DNA of 64,000 nucleotides from Alcaligenes faecalis (GTDB lineage: Bacteria; Pseudomonadota; Gammaproteobacteria; Burkholderiales; Burkholderiaceae_B). Of this stretch, positions 62,470-64,000 are shown in pieces (the first letter of the stretch is position 1; each line of letters begins with the position of its first letter). The stretch covers positions 2,726,954-2,790,953 of the forward strand of contig NZ_CP031747.1 in NCBI RefSeq assembly GCF_005311025.1, read 5' to 3'. A model generated the notes under the pieces. The model saw only the letters and a program-made list of their open reading frames with translations, searched no databases and had not been told where the DNA came from. The position numbers and the translations under genes are program-made.

Positions 62470-63843
62470 ATGTCCAGTTCTTCCCCTATTGTGGCTATTG
62501 CCACCGCCCCCGGCCGGGGTGGTATTGGTGTCATCCGTGTGTCCGGCAAGGAGCTTGATGCTCTGATCCAGACCCTGTTTGGCCGCACGCTGCAAGCGCG
62601 TCATGCGCACTTTTTGCCCTTCAAGGACGCACAAGGCGAGGCAATCGACGAGGGCATCGCGCTGTTTTTTAAAGGCCCGCATTCTTATACCGGCGAAGAT
62701 GTGCTGGAGCTGCAGGGCCACGGCGGCCCGGCTGTTCTGCGCCGCCTGCTGGATCGCTGCCTGGAAGCAGGTAAAGATCAGGGCCTGCGCCTGGCCGAGC
62801 CCGGCGAATTCACCCAGCGCGCCTTCCTGAACGACAGACTGGACCTGGCCCAGGCCGAGGCCGTGGCCGACTTGATTGACGCTTCCTCGGAGGCCGCCGC
62901 CCGCAGTGCCGTCGCCTCCCTGTCCGGCGTGTTTTCCAACAACGTCAACGCCCTGGCCGACCGCATCATTCACCTGCGCATGCTGGTAGAAGCTACGCTG
63001 GATTTCCCCGAAGAAGAAATCGACTTCCTGGAAAAATACCAGGCAGCGGCCACCCTGCAAGGTATACAGGACGAGCTGGAACGCATCCTGCAGCATTCGC
63101 GTCAGGGGGCGATCCTGCGCGAGGGGCTGCACGTTGTACTGGCAGGCCAGCCCAATGTGGGCAAATCCAGCCTGCTCAACGCCCTGGCCGGTGAAGATGT
63201 GGCCATCGTGACCGACATCGCCGGCACTACCCGCGACCGCGTCATGCAGCTGATCCACATCGATGGCATCCCGCTGCATATTGTGGATACCGCTGGTCTG
63301 CGTGAAACCGAGGACACCGTAGAGCGCATCGGTATCGCCCGTACCTGGGACGAAATCGCCAAAGCCAACGTGATCGTGCACCTGCTCGATGCTCGCAACC
63401 CGCAAGACGAGCTGGACAGTGCCATTACCACTCGCCTGCCATCACACGTACCCGTGCTGCGCGTCTATAACAAGATAGACTTGCTGACAGCTGAGCAGCA
63501 GGCGGCCTTGCCGGCACAAGAAAGCGGCGCCACCGTGCTGCCAATTTCTGCCCGTAAGGATATCGGTCTGGACACGCTGCGCCGCACTTTGCTGGATATC
63601 GCAGGCTGGAACCCCGGCAGTGAGTCCCCCTGGCTGGCGCGAGAACGGCACCTGCGGGCCCTGGAGCGCGCGGAGTACCACCTGAGCCTGGCTGCGGAAC
63701 ACGCCACACACAGCGATCAGGTGCTGGATCTGTTTGCCGAAGAACTGCGCTTGGCGCATCTGGATCTGTGCTCGATTACCGGCGAGTTCAGCAGCGATGA
63801 CTTGCTGGGGGAGATTTTCTCCAGTTTTTGTATTGGGAAGTGA
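62470..63843 (+). CDS. mnmE: tRNA uridine-5-carboxymethylaminomethyl(34) synthesis GTPase MnmE
   Basis: 457 aa from ATG 62470; an in-frame TTG at 62455 is less likely. N-terminal folate-binding domain ([20 protein letters not shown]), helical domain, inserted G domain (Walker [16 protein letters not shown]3 DTAGL, G4 NKID) and the C-terminal CIGK with the conserved Cys. With MnmG it modifies U34 of several tRNAs. Normally follows yidC directly, but here 18 kb separates them. Confidence 0.97.
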   Translation: MSSSSPIVAIATAPGRGGIGVIRVSGKELDALIQTLFGRTLQARHAHFLPFKDAQGEAIDEGIALFFKGPHSYTGEDVLELQGHGGPAVLRRLLDRCLEAGKDQGLRLAEPGEFTQRAFLNDRLDLAQAEAVADLIDASSEAAARSAVASLSGVFSNNVNALADRIIHLRMLVEATLDFPEEEIDFLEKYQAAATLQGIQDELERILQHSRQGAILREGLHVVLAGQPNVGKSSLLNALAGEDVAIVTDIAGTTRDRVMQLIHIDGIPLHIVDTAGLRETEDTVERIGIARTWDEIAKANVIVHLLDARNPQDELDSAITTRLPSHVPVLRVYNKIDLLTAEQQAALPAQESGATVLPISARKDIGLDTLRRTLLDIAGWNPGSESPWLARERHLRALERAEYHLSLAAEHATHSDQVLDLFAEELRLAHLDLCSITGEFSSDDLLGEIFSSFCIGK

Positions 63844-63944
63844 CGCAGGCCTGGACGTCCTCGGTGTCTCATCGCACGGGCCCAAGAACCAGACAAGGCT
63901 TTTGGCGACATGATGGCAAGTGTCATACAACCCGGAGACATCAA

Positions 63945-64000
63945 GTGGAATCTCAAGACATTACGCAGCTAACAAACCAGTTCGACGGCTTGAGCCACAC
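63945..64000 (+). CDS. Possible truncated gene start at window edge
   Basis: GTG at 63945 with GGAG 7 nt upstream opens a frame (MESQDITQLTNQFDGLSH) that runs off the window. Only 18 codons are visible and no family can be assigned. Confidence 0.3.
   Translation, partial: MESQDITQLTNQFDGLSH

Overview
The window reads as a stretch of a betaproteobacterial chromosome, most probably an Alcaligenaceae genome close to Alcaligenes. It carries the replication-origin block gyrB-dnaN-dnaA // rpmH-rnpA-yidD-yidC, with mnmE further on. Around it lies a dense catabolic gene set typical of that family: Bug/TctC binding proteins, TRAP and Liv-type ABC transporters, a Rieske oxygenase, pyridine catabolism, and many GntR, LysR, XRE-cupin and TetR regulators. 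The genus is inferred from gene content, not from a database search. No rRNA, tRNA, CRISPR array, prophage or intact insertion sequence was seen.

Layout. (1) 0.1-2.7 kb (+): FCD-GntR regulator, orphan Bug binding protein and a homologue of arylmalonate decarboxylase that keeps the catalytic residues. (2) 2.9-11.8 kb (-): a nine-gene operon with a Liv-type ABC importer (its two ATPases fused in one polypeptide), acyl-CoA synthetase, a small unknown protein, alpha/beta hydrolase, HutC-type regulator and crotonase; it looks like uptake and CoA activation of an unknown carboxylic acid. (3) 12.1-22.2 kb: TakP-like TRAP binding protein and class II aldolase (-), divergent from LysR, ketol-acid reductoisomerase, Rieske oxygenase, its reductase, TRAP DctQ/DctM and GntR (+). 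(4) 22.3-29.4 kb: a three-part HcnABC/hydroxyproline-dehydrogenase-like oxidase (-) and an XRE-cupin regulator (-), divergent from a VOC-RidA fusion, a DHDPS-family enzyme and a porin (+). (5) 29.5-36.1 kb: GFA protein, orphan HigA-like antitoxin, arylformamidase-like hydrolase with a TRAP operon, GNAT, RsuA. (6) 36.4-44.4 kb: the replication and ribosome/membrane core (gyrB, dnaN, dnaA, origin, rpmH, rnpA, yidD, yidC). (7) 44.4-62.2 kb: an 18-kb accessory block between yidC and mnmE with catalase, a pyridine-ring degradation cluster (FAD monooxygenase, NicF, NicX and NicD types plus a five-gene ABC importer) and an amino-acid-derivative cluster (Bug, ornithine cyclodeaminase family, threonine-dehydratase family, ArgE-type deacylase, XRE-cupin). 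(8) mnmE.

The clusters most likely to hold undescribed biochemistry are the reductoisomerase/Rieske/aldolase/TakP block, the arylmalonate decarboxylase locus and the VOC-RidA/DHDPS/three-part oxidase locus. A regulatory motif also appears shared between the promoter regions near 25.9 kb and 34.3-34.5 kb.
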